Below, piece after piece: positions 37,920-48,302 of a stretch of 64,000 nucleotides of DNA; positions within the stretch are counted from its first letter, which is position 1, and each line of letters opens with the position of its first letter. The DNA is from Vibrio ezurae NBRC 102218 (GTDB taxonomy: Bacteria > Pseudomonadota > Gammaproteobacteria > Enterobacterales > Vibrionaceae). A model generated the notes under the pieces. The model had not been told where the DNA came from and did not search any database. It was given only the letters and a program-made list of their open reading frames with translations. Both the position numbers and the translations under genes were made by a program. Location of the stretch: positions 1 through 64,000 of the forward strand of contig NZ_BATM01000001.1 of the NCBI RefSeq assembly GCF_000467185.1. The letters are read 5' to 3'.

Positions 37920-38981
37920 TCACGCTTGGCTATGACGTATAAACCGCTTTGAAGCAAATTGCGCCATGTGTGGGGCGAGCAATACCACCATCAACAAACG
38001 TACAATCTGCATACTCATGACAAAACCTAAGTTGACTTGGGTGTGGCTTGACAATGCTATCGCGGTAACGGCATCTAACCCTCCCGGCGTCGTCGCCAGA
38101 TAAGCGGTCAAAGGACTGACATGGAATATCAGCACTAACAGTACAGCCACCAAACCGCATAATGAAATGAGTCCCAGAATAGACAATAGAATTTTAGGAA
38201 GCGCAAACAAGGCTTGTTTTACTATCTGTGGGCTAAATCTCATACCGATACTCACGCCAAGCACTAAATAAGCGATATCAAGTGTCCACTCAGGTACTTC
38301 AAGTACCGCAATCCCAGAGTTAACACAAAAAGCACTGGCAAATATCGACACGAGAAAACAGCCGGCAGGCAAGCGTGATTTCACCCCAAGATAAGAGGTC
38401 ACCACAATAATAAACAGCGTTTCCAGCACAGCTACCAATGGATGTGGATCGAGCCAGTGCTGTATATGCAGTTGCGTGGATTGAGTAGCATCAATCGCTA
38501 AGAAATGCGCAACGGTCGCCGCCAATAAGCTAACCATAACCACACGTAGATACTGCATGAACGCCACTAAGCTAGGATCATTACCATAAGACTCTGCCAT
38601 CACCACCATAGCGGATGCACCACCCGGGGCGCACCCCCATATCGCGGTACTGCCTGGTAATATGCGTAACTTAGCGAGGCTATATCCCATTAACTGGCAA
38701 GCGAGTAGCACCACCAGCGCTACGCCGACAAATATCCACCAAATAGACAGAAACGGCTTTAAGATACTTAAATCCAACACCCGCCCTGCCATCAATCCAA
38801 TCACAGACTGAATCAGGTAAATAGCCGATTTTGGCGTTTTCACTGACCATTTATAAAAACTAAACACAATAGCGGCCAACATTGGGCCCAGTAACGTTGC
38901 AGCAGGGATATGTACGCTATCAAACAGGATGCCCGCGAATAGGCATGCGCAATAAACAAATAAGGTTCGAAATGAAAACAT
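37920..38981 (-). CDS. AbrB-family (ammonia monooxygenase-like) membrane protein
   Basis: A 353-residue protein with about ten helices, built of two internally repeated AbrB-type membrane halves (PF05145 family in my recollection). Repeated motifs include HIPAATLLGPMLAA and GCAPGGASAMVVMAESY in the first half and TTPGGLDAVTAIALSS in the second. It is usually annotated as a putative regulator or transporter; the name AbrB does not imply the Bacillus DNA-binding protein. The ATG at 38981 lies 2 bp from a perfect terminator-like hairpin and has no SD. Confidence 0.85.
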   Translation of the reverse strand: MFSFRTLFVYCACLFAGILFDSVHIPAATLLGPMLAAIVFSFYKWSVKTPKSAIYLIQSVIGLMAGRVLDLSILKPFLSIWWIFVGVALVVLLACQLMGYSLAKLRILPGSTAIWGCAPGGASAMVVMAESYGNDPSLVAFMQYLRVVMVSLLAATVAHFLAIDATQSTQLHIQHWLDPHPLVAVLETLFIIVVTSYLGVKSRLPAGCFLVSIFASAFCVNSGIAVLEVPEWTLDIAYLVLGVSIGMRFSPQIVKQALFALPKILLSILGLISLCGLVAVLLVLIFHVSPLTAYLATTPGGLDAVTAIALSSHTQVNLGFVMSMQIVRLLMVVLLAPHMAQFASKRFIRHSQA

Positions 38982-38983
38982 AA

Positions 38984-39016
38984 AAAATGCCAGTCAGTGA
39001 AACTGACTGGCATTTT
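38984..39016 (-). terminator. Terminator of glnS, abutting the abrB-like start codon
   Basis: A 15-bp perfect inverted repeat (AAAATGCCAGTCAGT / ACTGACTGGCATTTT) with a 2-3 nt loop and T6 on the minus strand. The T-tract ends directly at the ATG of the next gene. Confidence 0.85.
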
Positions 39017-39067
39017 ACCTATCGCTTACCGTTAATAGTTAACTATTAACGGAATGTAATTTTGTCA

Positions 39068-40732
39068 CTAGTTTACTTTAGCCCAAGTATCACGCAACCC
39101 AACGGTGCGGTTAAATACCAGTGCGTCAGCAGTGCTGTCTTTGCTATCTATGCAGAAGTAGCCCGTACGTTCAAACTGATAGCCTGCGTCCACCGCTGCG
39201 CTCACTAGGCTTGGTTCTACAACACCTTGTTTCGTGGTTAAAGACTCAGGGTTAATTACCGCTTTAAAGTCTTCTGCTGCCGCTGGATTTGGCACAGTAA
39301 ATAAACGATCGTATAAACGAATCTCAGCAGGGACACCTTTGCTCGCCGAAACCCAATGGATAACGCCTTTAACTTTACGGCCATCGGCTGGGTTTTTACC
39401 TAATGTCTCATCATCGTAAGTACAGTAGATGGTGGTGATATTACCTTGCTCATCTTTTTCGATACGTTCAGCTTTAATCACATACGCACCACGTAGACGA
39501 ACTTCTTTGCCCAAAACCAAGCGTTTGTATTTCTTGTTCGCTTCTTCACGGAAGTCATCCGCTTCAATCAATACTTCACGAGTAAATGGCACTTCACGAT
39601 TGCCCATTTCTGGCTTGTTCGGGTGATTCGCAACCGTGAGGGTTTCGACCTGATCTTCAGGGAAGTTTTCAATCACAACCTTCACTGGCTCAAGAACGGC
39701 CATTGCACGCGGTGCATTTTCGTTGAGATCGTCACGAACACAAGATTCTAAAGAACTAAATTCAATCATGTTCTCTTGCTTTGTCACACCAATGCGCTGA
39801 CAAAACTCACGAATAGAAGCTGGCGTAAAACCACGACGACGCAAGCCAGAAATAGTCGGCATACGAGGATCGTCCCAACCATTGACTAAGTTCTCAGATA
39901 CAAGCTGGCTTAGCTTACGCTTCGACATAACGGTGTATTCAAGATTTAAGCGGCTGAATTCGTACTGATGTGGTTGAGTTTCGATAGTGATGTTTTCCAA
40001 AACCCAATCGTACAGACGACGGTTATCTTGGAATTCTAGGGTACACAGTGAATGCGTAATGCCTTCTAGAGCATCCGAGATACAGTGTGTAAAGTCGTAC
40101 ATTGGGTAAATGCACCACTTATCACCCGTTTGATGATGGTGAGCAAAACGCACACGGTACAACACTGGATCGCGCATCACCATAAAGGAGGAGCTCATGT
40201 CGATCTTAGCACGCAAACAAGCCGCACCTTCTGCGAAATCACCCGCACGCATTTTTTCAAACAAAGCTAAGTTTTCTTCTACCGTACGATTGCGGTAAGG
40301 GCTTTCTTTACCTGGAGCGGTCAAAGTGCCACGGTATTCGCGGATCTCATCGGCACTGAGCTCTTCTACATACGCTAAACCTTTATTAATCAGTTCAATG
40401 GCATACGCATGTAACTGATCAAAATAGTTAGATGAATAACAAATTTCACCAGACCAATCAAAGCCTAACCATTGTACGTCACTTTTGATTGAGTCAACGT
40501 ATTCAATGTCTTCTTTTTCAGGGTTAGTATCATCAAAGCGTAAGTTACACTGACCTTGATAATCTTGAGCAATACCAAAGTTTAGACAGATCGATTTAGC
40601 GTGCCCGATATGCAGATAGCCGTTTGGCTCTGGCGGGAAACGAGTATGCACGCTGTTGTGTTTACCATCCGCGATATCTTTATCGATAATCTGACGGATA
40701 AAATTCGATGGTCGAGCCTCAGCTTCACTCAT
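39068..40732 (-). CDS. glnS: Glutaminyl-tRNA synthetase
   Basis: A 554-residue class I aminoacyl-tRNA synthetase. Signature HIGH is at residues 41-44 and the KMSKS equivalent is VMSKRKL (about 268). A C-terminal beta-barrel anticodon-binding region follows. The start [15 protein letters not shown] matches the family. It is transcribed toward the AbrB-type gene but ends in a strong terminator. Confidence 0.97.
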   Translation of the reverse strand: MSEAEARPSNFIRQIIDKDIADGKHNSVHTRFPPEPNGYLHIGHAKSICLNFGIAQDYQGQCNLRFDDTNPEKEDIEYVDSIKSDVQWLGFDWSGEICYSSNYFDQLHAYAIELINKGLAYVEELSADEIREYRGTLTAPGKESPYRNRTVEENLALFEKMRAGDFAEGAACLRAKIDMSSSFMVMRDPVLYRVRFAHHHQTGDKWCIYPMYDFTHCISDALEGITHSLCTLEFQDNRRLYDWVLENITIETQPHQYEFSRLNLEYTVMSKRKLSQLVSENLVNGWDDPRMPTISGLRRRGFTPASIREFCQRIGVTKQENMIEFSSLESCVRDDLNENAPRAMAVLEPVKVVIENFPEDQVETLTVANHPNKPEMGNREVPFTREVLIEADDFREEANKKYKRLVLGKEVRLRGAYVIKAERIEKDEQGNITTIYCTYDDETLGKNPADGRKVKGVIHWVSASKGVPAEIRLYDRLFTVPNPAAAEDFKAVINPESLTTKQGVVEPSLVSAAVDAGYQFERTGYFCIDSKDSTADALVFNRTVGLRDTWAKVN

Positions 40733-40883
40733 CTATAGCACCTCATGGTTCAATTTTGCGAATATATTCTTATGACCTTACATTGTATTCGTCTAAACAA
40801 CTAAATCTAGATGTTTATGTTCTTAAAAGTAAAAAAAATGCCTCCCAAAGGAGGCATAAGGAAAATAATTAACCGTTATTCAA

Positions 40884-42377
40884 TTAAGATGGCAACTCAA
40901 CTGCTGTTAGGTCAGCATCAGCAGGGATTTGTTTCATTTCGCCTGCAACGATTTCAGCCAGAGGACCTAGGATAACTTGAACGTTATTTGAACCCAGTTT
41001 CACCACGCCCATTGCACCTAAATCTTTCAGTATTTTCTCGTTTACAACACTTGTGTCGTTCAGTGTTAGACGTAGACGAGTGATACATGCATCGATAGAT
41101 GAAATGTTGCTGTGACCACCTAGCGCTTTTAGGTACTGTTTTGCAAGCTCAGAAGAGTTTGAAGAACCACTTACCGTTGATGCTTCACCTTCGTCGTCTT
41201 CACGGCCTGGAGTTTTAAGACCAAACTTAACGATAACGGTGCGGAACACTGCGTAGTAAATACCGAAGAACGCAACACCTTGAAGGATTAGCATGTACCA
41301 GTCTTTCGCCAGTGGGTTACGGCTAGAAAGAACCATATCCACAAGACCTGCCGAGAAACCAAAGCCTGCAATCCACTGCATTTGTGCAGCGATGAATACA
41401 GAGATACCGGTTAGCGCTGCGTGCAGAACGTATAGGCCCGGAGCTAGGAACATGAACGAGAACTCTAGTGGCTCAGTAACACCTGTGAAGAATGATGCGA
41501 AGCCTGCTGCAATCATAATAGATGCAACTTTCTCTTTATGCTTAGACTTAGAAGTGTGGTAGATAGCCAATGCTGCGCCCGGTAGACCGAACATCATAAT
41601 TGGGAAGAAGCCCGCTTGGTACATACCAGTAACACCCAGTGTTGCCGTACCTTCAGCAATAGACTTCGCGCCGCCTAGGAAGTTTGGAATATCGTTAATA
41701 CCTGCAACGTCGAACCAGAATACTGAGTTCAATGCGTGGTGTAGACCGATTGGAATCAGTAGACGGTTAAAGAATGCGTAGATACCAGCACCTACAGAAC
41801 CCATACCTTGGATAGACTCACCGAAGTGTACAAGACCGCCGTAGATTGCAGGCCATACGTACATAAGTACGAATGCTAATAGGATACCTGCAAATGAAGT
41901 CAAGATAGGTACTAAACGCTTACCAGAGAAGAACGCCAATGCTTTATGGAGTTCAACGGTAGAGAAGCGGTTATAGATTTCAGCAGAGATAATACCCACA
42001 AGGATACCGACAAACTGGTTTTGGATTTTACCAAATGCTGCAGGAACGGCGTCACCGCTGATCCCTTGAATCTGAGCTACTGCTCCTGGTGATAGTAATG
42101 TTGTTACAACGTACATCATAACAAGGCCGGCTAGTGCAGCTGCACCGTCTTTGTCTTTTGACATACCGTATGCAACACCGACAGCAAATAGCCATGACAT
42201 ATTGTCGATGATTGCTGCACCCGCTTTAATAAGGAAACCAGCCATTGGGCTGTTTCCACCCCAACCGGTTGGATCGATCCAATAGCCGACACCCATTAAT
42301 ATTGCTGCTGCCGGTAGGGTAGCAACTGGCACCATCAGTGCCTTACCTACCTTCTGTAAATATCCAAGAATGTTCAC
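40884..42377 (-). CDS. nagE: PTS N-acetylglucosamine transporter IICB component
   Basis: A 497-residue IIC-IIB protein. The membrane IIC domain fills about residues 1-390 (MNILGYLQKVGKALMVPVATLPAAAI). A linker follows, then a IIB domain with the phosphorylated Cys431 (DACITRLRLTLND). No IIA domain is present, so a glucose-type IIA must phosphorylate it. It imports GlcNAc as GlcNAc-6-P, the substrate of NagA encoded divergently. A NagC-like operator and CRP site lie in its upstream region. Confidence 0.95.
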   Translation of the reverse strand: MNILGYLQKVGKALMVPVATLPAAAILMGVGYWIDPTGWGGNSPMAGFLIKAGAAIIDNMSWLFAVGVAYGMSKDKDGAAALAGLVMMYVVTTLLSPGAVAQIQGISGDAVPAAFGKIQNQFVGILVGIISAEIYNRFSTVELHKALAFFSGKRLVPILTSFAGILLAFVLMYVWPAIYGGLVHFGESIQGMGSVGAGIYAFFNRLLIPIGLHHALNSVFWFDVAGINDIPNFLGGAKSIAEGTATLGVTGMYQAGFFPIMMFGLPGAALAIYHTSKSKHKEKVASIMIAAGFASFFTGVTEPLEFSFMFLAPGLYVLHAALTGISVFIAAQMQWIAGFGFSAGLVDMVLSSRNPLAKDWYMLILQGVAFFGIYYAVFRTVIVKFGLKTPGREDDEGEASTVSGSSNSSELAKQYLKALGGHSNISSIDACITRLRLTLNDTSVVNEKILKDLGAMGVVKLGSNNVQVILGPLAEIVAGEMKQIPADADLTAVELPS

Positions 42378-42452
42378 GTTACTTCTCCTCCTGAGGAACC
42401 TGTTAAAACTTTTTTTAGTAAATTAATTTAGTCCTCTTCATCTTAAAGCGAT

Positions 42453-42470
42453 AATTTTGCGTCGCAAATT
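42453..42470. promoter_or_regulatory. Candidate NagC operator (nagE side)
   Basis: AATTTTGCG T CGCAAATT is a near-perfect palindrome with the central GCG-N-CGC core seen in E. coli NagC boxes. It lies 76 bp upstream of nagE, in the shared nagE/nagA region. Confidence 0.6.
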
Positions 42471-42484
42471 AAAACCCTATAAAC

Positions 42485-42500
42485 TGTGACCAGTGTCATA
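42485..42500. promoter_or_regulatory. Candidate CRP site, nagE/nagA region
   Basis: TGTGA-N6-TCATA matches the CRP consensus TGTGA-N6-TCACA at 9 of 10 positions. It lies between the putative NagC boxes, fitting cAMP-CRP activation of GlcNAc genes. Confidence 0.65.
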
Positions 42501-42545
42501 TGAAAGTGGCGTACTGAATGGTTTTTGTTATCTGGATCATAAAAC

Positions 42546-42566
42546 TTATTTCACTATATAAAATAA
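42546..42566. promoter_or_regulatory. Candidate second NagC/Mlc-type operator
   Basis: TTATTT-N9-AAATAA inverted repeat 93 bp from the first candidate NagC site, in the same divergent 453-bp nagE/nagA region (42378-42830). The two could be bridged by a DNA loop as for E. coli nagE-nagB. No small ORF was seen in this region. Confidence 0.4.
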
Positions 42567-42830
42567 CTGTTTTTTTCAGTATACTTCTTTTAGCCAAACA
42601 AAATTAAATCTCAATTAGATGCTCTTTTCGAGACTTACCCTATGAGATAGCAGCACCAAATTAAGCGCCGGGTTGTTTATAAATGTTCAATAGAATCAAC
42701 AGGTTTAGTTTTACAGTGTGAGTGAGTTCATTGGATAAGTTTCTGACTAATAAGCGCTATTGAGGCCTATGAAAAGTTTTACAAATTAGAAGTACATTTA
42801 CATCAAACAATTTATCAGGAGATGCAAATT

Positions 42831-43967
42831 ATGTATGCATTAACCAACTGTACCGTATATACCGGTAGTGACATCTTATATAACCACGCTGTCGTCATTG
42901 AAAATGACCGTATTAAAACTGTCTGTCCAGAGCAAGACGTAGAGCAAGGCATCGAAGTGATCGACCTAAACGGTGCGAACTTAAGCCCGGGCTTTATCGA
43001 CCTACAGTTAAACGGTTGTGGTGGAGTTATGCTCAACGACGACATCTCTCCTGAAACACTGCATACCATGCACAATGCTAACCTTAAATCTGGTTGTACT
43101 AGCTTTTTGCCTACATTGATCACCTCATCAGATGAAAGTATGCGCGCCGCCATTGCCGCTCAAAAACAATTTCAAGAGGAAAATGCACATCAATCGTTAG
43201 GCTTGCACTTAGAAGGGCCTTACCTTAACGTCGCTCGTAAAGGTATTCATACTGAGTCGTATATCCGTCAATCTGACGATGAGATGATTGATTTTATTTG
43301 CCAACATTCGGATATGGTTGCCAAAGTCACCTTAGCGCCTGAGCAAAACAATCCTGAACACATTACTCGTCTCACTGAAGCTGGCATTGTGGTTTCAATT
43401 GGACACACTGGCGCCACCTACCAACAAGCAAGAGACAGCTTTGAGCACGGCATCACCTTTGCCACTCACCTATTCAATGCCATGACCCCCGTAACTGTTC
43501 GTGAACCCGGGGTCGTAGGTGCTATCTTTGATACTCCAGAGGTGTATGCTGGTATTATTGTTGATGGACATCACGTTAACTACGCGAATATTCGCATGGC
43601 GAAGAAACTAAAAGGCGACAAGTTGGTCTTAGTGACCGATGCTACTGCACCTGCTGGCGCTGAAATGGACCAGTTTAATTTTGTCGGGAACACTGTATAT
43701 GTTCGTGATGGCATGTGTGTAGGAGCAGACGGCACATTAGGTGGTTCAGCGTTAACGATGATCGAAGCGGTAGAAAACAGTGTTAAGCACGCTGGATTCG
43801 CTTTAGATGAGACTTTACGAATGGCAACACTGTATCCAGCAAAAGCTATTGGTCTAGATCATAAACTAGGTCGTATAAAAACTGGTATGATTGCTAACCT
43901 TACTATTTTCAATCGCAACTTTAATATTGAAGGGACCGTGGTAAACGGTCAATTTACAAAAGGATAG
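42831..43967 (+). CDS. nagA: N-acetylglucosamine-6-phosphate deacetylase
   Basis: A 378-residue amidohydrolase giving GlcN-6-P and acetate. Metal and substrate residues are visible in [33 protein letters not shown] and the catalytic Asp of [10 protein letters not shown]. The ATG at 42831 is used because AGGAG is 9-10 nt upstream; the ATG at 42822 lies within that SD. It is 2 bp from nagC, with nagE divergent. nagB (GlcN-6-P deaminase) is not present. Confidence 0.96.
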   Translation: MYALTNCTVYTGSDILYNHAVVIENDRIKTVCPEQDVEQGIEVIDLNGANLSPGFIDLQLNGCGGVMLNDDISPETLHTMHNANLKSGCTSFLPTLITSSDESMRAAIAAQKQFQEENAHQSLGLHLEGPYLNVARKGIHTESYIRQSDDEMIDFICQHSDMVAKVTLAPEQNNPEHITRLTEAGIVVSIGHTGATYQQARDSFEHGITFATHLFNAMTPVTVREPGVVGAIFDTPEVYAGIIVDGHHVNYANIRMAKKLKGDKLVLVTDATAPAGAEMDQFNFVGNTVYVRDGMCVGADGTLGGSALTMIEAVENSVKHAGFALDETLRMATLYPAKAIGLDHKLGRIKTGMIANLTIFNRNFNIEGTVVNGQFTKG

Positions 43968-43969
43968 TT

Positions 43970-45190
43970 ATGACGGGCGGACAAATTGGCAACGTTGACC
44001 TTGTAAAACAATTAAACAGTGCAGCTGTTTATCGTCTCATCGACCAACAAGGACCTATTTCTCGAATTCAAATCGCCGAATTGAGCCATTTAGCGCCTGC
44101 AAGTGTGACGAAAATCACTCGACAGTTACTGGAGCACAACTTCGTACAAGAAGTTGCCCAGCAAGCCTCGACCGGGGGACGACGAGCGATTTCATTAACC
44201 ACGCAGGTGACTCAGTTTCATTCTATCGCGGTGAGAATTGGTCGAGATTACATTCAATTGTCCTTGCATGATTTGAGTGGTGAGATTCTGACTAAAACAG
44301 AATCTTCCATTCAATACAGCAATCAAGAACAATTGGTGGGTCAAATCATTGATAAGATTAAGCTGTTCAAGGCTAGCCTTGAAGGCTCTGATTACAATTT
44401 GATTGCCATTGGTGTCACTTTGCCCGGCCTAGTCAATCCTGATGAAGGTGAAGTGCAATACATGCCTAATACTCAGATTGACCATCTACCTTTAGGCAAA
44501 ATTCTACAAGAGCAGTTTAAGCTCGAATGCTTTGTCGGTAACGACATTCGAGCGAAAGCCCTTGCGGAACATTACTTTGGTGCCACTCGTGACTGTATGG
44601 ATTCTGTCCTCATCAGTGTGCACCGAGGTACAGGCTCTGGCATTATGGCTGGAGGACAAGTCTTTTTAGGATCGAATCGAAATGTCGGAGAAATTGGGCA
44701 TATCCAAATCGACCCTTTAGGTGAACAATGTCAATGTGGCAATTTTGGTTGCTTGGAAACGGTAGCCTCAAACCCAGCCATTATTAAAGGCGTAAAAACC
44801 CGTCTCGCGCGTGGCTATAACTCTACCCTGTCTGATGAACCAAACATCAATATAAACACCATTTGTGAACATGCACTGCTTGGCGATGCATTGGCTACAC
44901 AAAGTATTGTGCGAGTTGGTGTTCAGCTTGGTAAAGCCATCGCAATTGTAATTAACCTTTTCAATCCGCAAAAAATTGTTTTAGCGGGTGATATTACGGC
45001 GGCAAAAGAGTTACTATTCCCCGCAATTCAAAGAAATGTAAACAGCCAATCTCTAACCGCATTTCACAAAGACCTGCCTATAGTGTCATCTGAACTTGAG
45101 CATTTACCCACATTAGGTGCTTTTGCAATGATAAAACGTGCAATGCTCAATGGTATGCTGTTACAAAAGTTAATGGATTCAGAACACTAA
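43970..45190 (+). CDS. nagC: ROK-family repressor NagC
   Basis: A 406-residue ROK protein with an N-terminal winged helix (SRIQIAELSHLAPASVTKITRQLLE, about 31-56). The ROK sugar-kinase-like domain includes the zinc motif CQCGNFGCLE. NagC binds GlcNAc-6-P as inducer and represses nag genes, and often regulates chitin use and adhesion in vibrios. It is cotranscribed with nagA. Confidence 0.94.
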   Translation: MTGGQIGNVDLVKQLNSAAVYRLIDQQGPISRIQIAELSHLAPASVTKITRQLLEHNFVQEVAQQASTGGRRAISLTTQVTQFHSIAVRIGRDYIQLSLHDLSGEILTKTESSIQYSNQEQLVGQIIDKIKLFKASLEGSDYNLIAIGVTLPGLVNPDEGEVQYMPNTQIDHLPLGKILQEQFKLECFVGNDIRAKALAEHYFGATRDCMDSVLISVHRGTGSGIMAGGQVFLGSNRNVGEIGHIQIDPLGEQCQCGNFGCLETVASNPAIIKGVKTRLARGYNSTLSDEPNININTICEHALLGDALATQSIVRVGVQLGKAIAIVINLFNPQKIVLAGDITAAKELLFPAIQRNVNSQSLTAFHKDLPIVSSELEHLPTLGAFAMIKRAMLNGMLLQKLMDSEH

Positions 45191-45259
45191 ATTTTATGAC
45201 AGTAGACTCGGTTCTGGTTGAGTGACTGCTGTCTCTCAACCACTTCGAGACTGCATATA

Positions 45260-46861
45260 ATGGACATCATGCTCATCTGTGGTGCATTTTTGGCGGGATT
45301 TATCGCGCAAAGATGCAACCTTCCTCCTCTAGTTGGCTTTTTGTTAGCCGGTTTTACTCTCAATGCATTAGGCTTTGAGAGCAACAATGCCATCAGTGAG
45401 ATCGCCGACCTTGGCGTCACCTTATTGCTGTTCACCATTGGTCTTAAATTAGACGTAAAAGTACTTCTCTCAAAAGAAATTTGGGGAGGCGCCACATTAC
45501 ATAATGTCGCCTCAACCACGTTCTTCACATTGTGTTTATTTGGGTTGCAAGCGATTGGCGTGAGTTTCTTTGCCGATATGCCGCTTTCTCAACTGGCTAT
45601 TTTAGGGTTTGCGCTGTCATTCTCTAGTACTGTATTTGCCATAAAAGCACTGCAAGACAACGGTGAGATCAACTCAACCTATGGCAGTATGGCCATTGGT
45701 ATTTTGGTTATGCAGGATATCTTTGCAGTCGCCTTTCTTACCGTATCAACCGGAAAAATCCCAGAATGGTACGCCATCTTCTTATTTGCATTACCCGTAG
45801 TGCGTCCGCTGTTTTACAAAGTATTGGATAAAGTCGGCCACGGCGAGTTGCTGGTGTTGTGTGGCATCTTTTTTGCTTTGGTTATTGGTGCTGGATTATT
45901 TGAACTGGTTGGCGTTAAAGGTGACCTTGGCGCGCTGATCCTCGGCATGTTACTAGCAGGCCACAAAAAAGCCTCTGAACTCTCTAAGTCGTTATTTAAT
46001 TTAAAAGAAATGTTTCTGGTTTGTTTTTTCTTAAACATCGGCCTTTCCGAACAACCGACCATGGCAGGCCTAATCCTTGCGCTGGTATTTATGCTTTTAT
46101 TGCCCGCTAAAGGGCTCTTATACTACGTCATTTTGGACCGATTTAAATTTCGAGTTCGTACCTCGCTACTCACCTCTTTGACCTTATTCAACTACAGTGA
46201 ATTTGGCCTAATTGTTGGGGGGTTGGCTTACAAAGAAGGTTGGATTTCGGGTGACATCATGGTGTCGATAGCGCTCGCAGTCTCTATCTCCTTTGTTTTA
46301 GCCGCGCCTTTAAATCGCTTTAGCAACAGCATCTATCGTCACAGCGCGAGCTGGCTTCGTGAACACAGTGATAGCAAAATCCATATTCGCGATCAGGCCA
46401 TCAATATTGGGCAATCGCAAATCCTAGTGTTGGGTATGGGACGCATCGGTACTGGCGCGTATGACGAACTGAGTGAGCGCCATGGTGACATCTGTCTGGG
46501 CATAGAAATTAGAACGGATACATCAGAGCATCACGCCAGACGACAACGCAATATTCTGTGCGGGGATGTGACCGATTCTGATTTTTGGGAAAAGGTGCAA
46601 GATCTTGAACAAATAAAGTTGATATTGCTCGCTATTCCGAACAATAAAGGTAACCGTTACGCGCTAGAACAATTAAGGTTGAGAGGCTACACAGGAAAAA
46701 TTGCAGCCATTGCTGAATATCAAGATCAGGTAGACCAATTTATCGAGTTAGGCGCCGATGCGGCGTTTAATATCTACAGTGAGGCGGGCAGCGGATTTGC
46801 ACGCCATGTGTGCGACACTTTGTCGCCACAATTTACAACAAGCGCTCGTAGTAAGATGTAA
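45260..46861 (+). CDS. Kef-type cation:proton antiporter with TrkA-N domain
   Basis: A 533-residue protein of the CPA2 family (YbaL/RosB-like). About 12 helices (MDIMLICGAFLAGFIAQRCNLPPLVGFLLAG at the start, with SFSSTVFAIKAL and GDLGALILGMLLAG inside) precede a C-terminal NAD-binding domain (residues about 395-510, VLGMGRIGTGAYDEL). It likely effluxes K+ or Na+ in exchange for H+. The start at 45260 is chosen because the family N-terminus begins there; an in-frame TTG at 45218 adds an unrelated segment. Confidence 0.9.
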   Translation: MDIMLICGAFLAGFIAQRCNLPPLVGFLLAGFTLNALGFESNNAISEIADLGVTLLLFTIGLKLDVKVLLSKEIWGGATLHNVASTTFFTLCLFGLQAIGVSFFADMPLSQLAILGFALSFSSTVFAIKALQDNGEINSTYGSMAIGILVMQDIFAVAFLTVSTGKIPEWYAIFLFALPVVRPLFYKVLDKVGHGELLVLCGIFFALVIGAGLFELVGVKGDLGALILGMLLAGHKKASELSKSLFNLKEMFLVCFFLNIGLSEQPTMAGLILALVFMLLLPAKGLLYYVILDRFKFRVRTSLLTSLTLFNYSEFGLIVGGLAYKEGWISGDIMVSIALAVSISFVLAAPLNRFSNSIYRHSASWLREHSDSKIHIRDQAINIGQSQILVLGMGRIGTGAYDELSERHGDICLGIEIRTDTSEHHARRQRNILCGDVTDSDFWEKVQDLEQIKLILLAIPNNKGNRYALEQLRLRGYTGKIAAIAEYQDQVDQFIELGADAAFNIYSEAGSGFARHVCDTLSPQFTTSARSKM

Positions 46862-46891
46862 CCTCTTGATTTAGTGCTGTATTTATTTGCT

Positions 46892-46933
46892 TAGAACCCA
46901 GCCATTTCATTTGTATTGAAAGGCTAGGTTCTA
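46892..46933 (+). terminator. Hairpin after the Kef-type gene
   Basis: TAGAACC (46892-46898) pairs with GGTTCTA (46927-46933), with AGCC/GGCT also aligned. The tail is only weakly T-rich (TTCTT), so termination is plausible but unsure. Confidence 0.4.
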
Positions 46934-46969
46934 TTCTTAATAACCATTATCGAGAACACATGGATCATT

Positions 46970-48133
46970 GTGACCAATACTCTCTCAGATCTACAACAAG
47001 CTCAGTTTCAAAGCTATATCACAACCTATAACCGTAAACAGCTCAGGATATGGTTGCCCATTATTGCCCTATGCCTATTTTCATTTGGGATAGTGATGCC
47101 ATTTTGGAGCCCCAAAAGTGCCCTACTTGACTCCGTCACCAATTTACAACGCTTTCGTGACTATTTGATCTTTTTTGGCCCTATCGCCTGCTTAACCATT
47201 TGGTTCTTCGTACCAAGACTGCCGCACAATAACAGTTTCAACATACTGTATTTGTTTTTAACCACTTGTATTCTCACTATTTTCCATGCAGCTTTAATTA
47301 GTCACTCTTACACTCTAGCCCCCATATCCGTCATCATGATCACAGCCTTAGTGAAAGTGACCATACTCAAAAGCCGAGAGATAGCCATCATCTACGGCAG
47401 CAGTATTATCTGCGGTTGTGCGTTTGTCATGTGGCAACAAGACCGCACTGACATTTTAAGTGTGCACCTGCTGATATCCAATTTGATCATCATTTCGTGG
47501 CTACTCTACTTAGGAAAAGATCACTATACATCTCAGTCACTTAACTTTATCCATACTCAGCAACAAAGTAAGGCAAAACAGCAGATCACTATGCAGTTGA
47601 TGGAGCTAGAAGCACAAAAGGTACAACTCAAAGTGCTGCTTGGCCGAGATACACTGACGGGGTTATTTAATCGTCGCTACTTTGATCAAAAACTGGCAGA
47701 AGAAATCCAGCGCGCGACTCGCGCTCATTCGCCACTGGGTTTATTAGTGATAGATATCGATCATTTTAAAATGGTCAACGACACACTCGGTCATCAGGTG
47801 GGTGATGTATGCCTAAAACAAGTGGCGATCGCATTAAATAAAACCTGCCGCCGAGAAATTGATACCGTCGCACGCTTTGGTGGAGAAGAGTTTGTCGTAT
47901 TGTTGCCCAATACCGATAAAAGCGGGTTAACGCTACTGGCAAAGCGCTTACTGCAAGCCGTATCTGATCTCAATATCAGCCACCCAACTCAGCCTAAACT
48001 CACTATTAGCATTGGGGGGTGCCAGTTTGATGAAGCCCATATGGATAGTCAGCAATTTTTCCAAAATGCTGACCAAGCGCTATATCAAGTAAAAAGCTCT
48101 GGACGTAACAACTTTATGATCCATACTCTTTAG
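46970..48133 (+). CDS. Membrane-bound GGEEF diguanylate cyclase
   Basis: A 387-residue enzyme with six N-terminal transmembrane helices (about residues 30-190), a short coiled segment and a GGDEF domain. The active site is GGEEF (residues 304-308), preceded five residues upstream by an RxxD inhibitory site (REID). It should make c-di-GMP with product feedback control. The start is GTG at 46970; no good SD is visible, so an alternative start is possible. It senses an unknown signal through the 6-TM module. Confidence 0.88.
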   Translation: MTNTLSDLQQAQFQSYITTYNRKQLRIWLPIIALCLFSFGIVMPFWSPKSALLDSVTNLQRFRDYLIFFGPIACLTIWFFVPRLPHNNSFNILYLFLTTCILTIFHAALISHSYTLAPISVIMITALVKVTILKSREIAIIYGSSIICGCAFVMWQQDRTDILSVHLLISNLIIISWLLYLGKDHYTSQSLNFIHTQQQSKAKQQITMQLMELEAQKVQLKVLLGRDTLTGLFNRRYFDQKLAEEIQRATRAHSPLGLLVIDIDHFKMVNDTLGHQVGDVCLKQVAIALNKTCRREIDTVARFGGEEFVVLLPNTDKSGLTLLAKRLLQAVSDLNISHPTQPKLTISIGGCQFDEAHMDSQQFFQNADQALYQVKSSGRNNFMIHTL

Positions 48134-48302
48134 TTGGTTATTATTGAGCCAGTAGTTAAACGCCATATACTAAACTTGGTGTTTTATTAGATTAAATCTA
48201 TCGTACAGTACCTTTAACTATCTAAATGTTGATTTGTGGGTTGCTTTTTTTAGAAACAATGGCAAATTGAACTTATATAAAGTGAACTTTTAAGGAAGAA
48301 TT

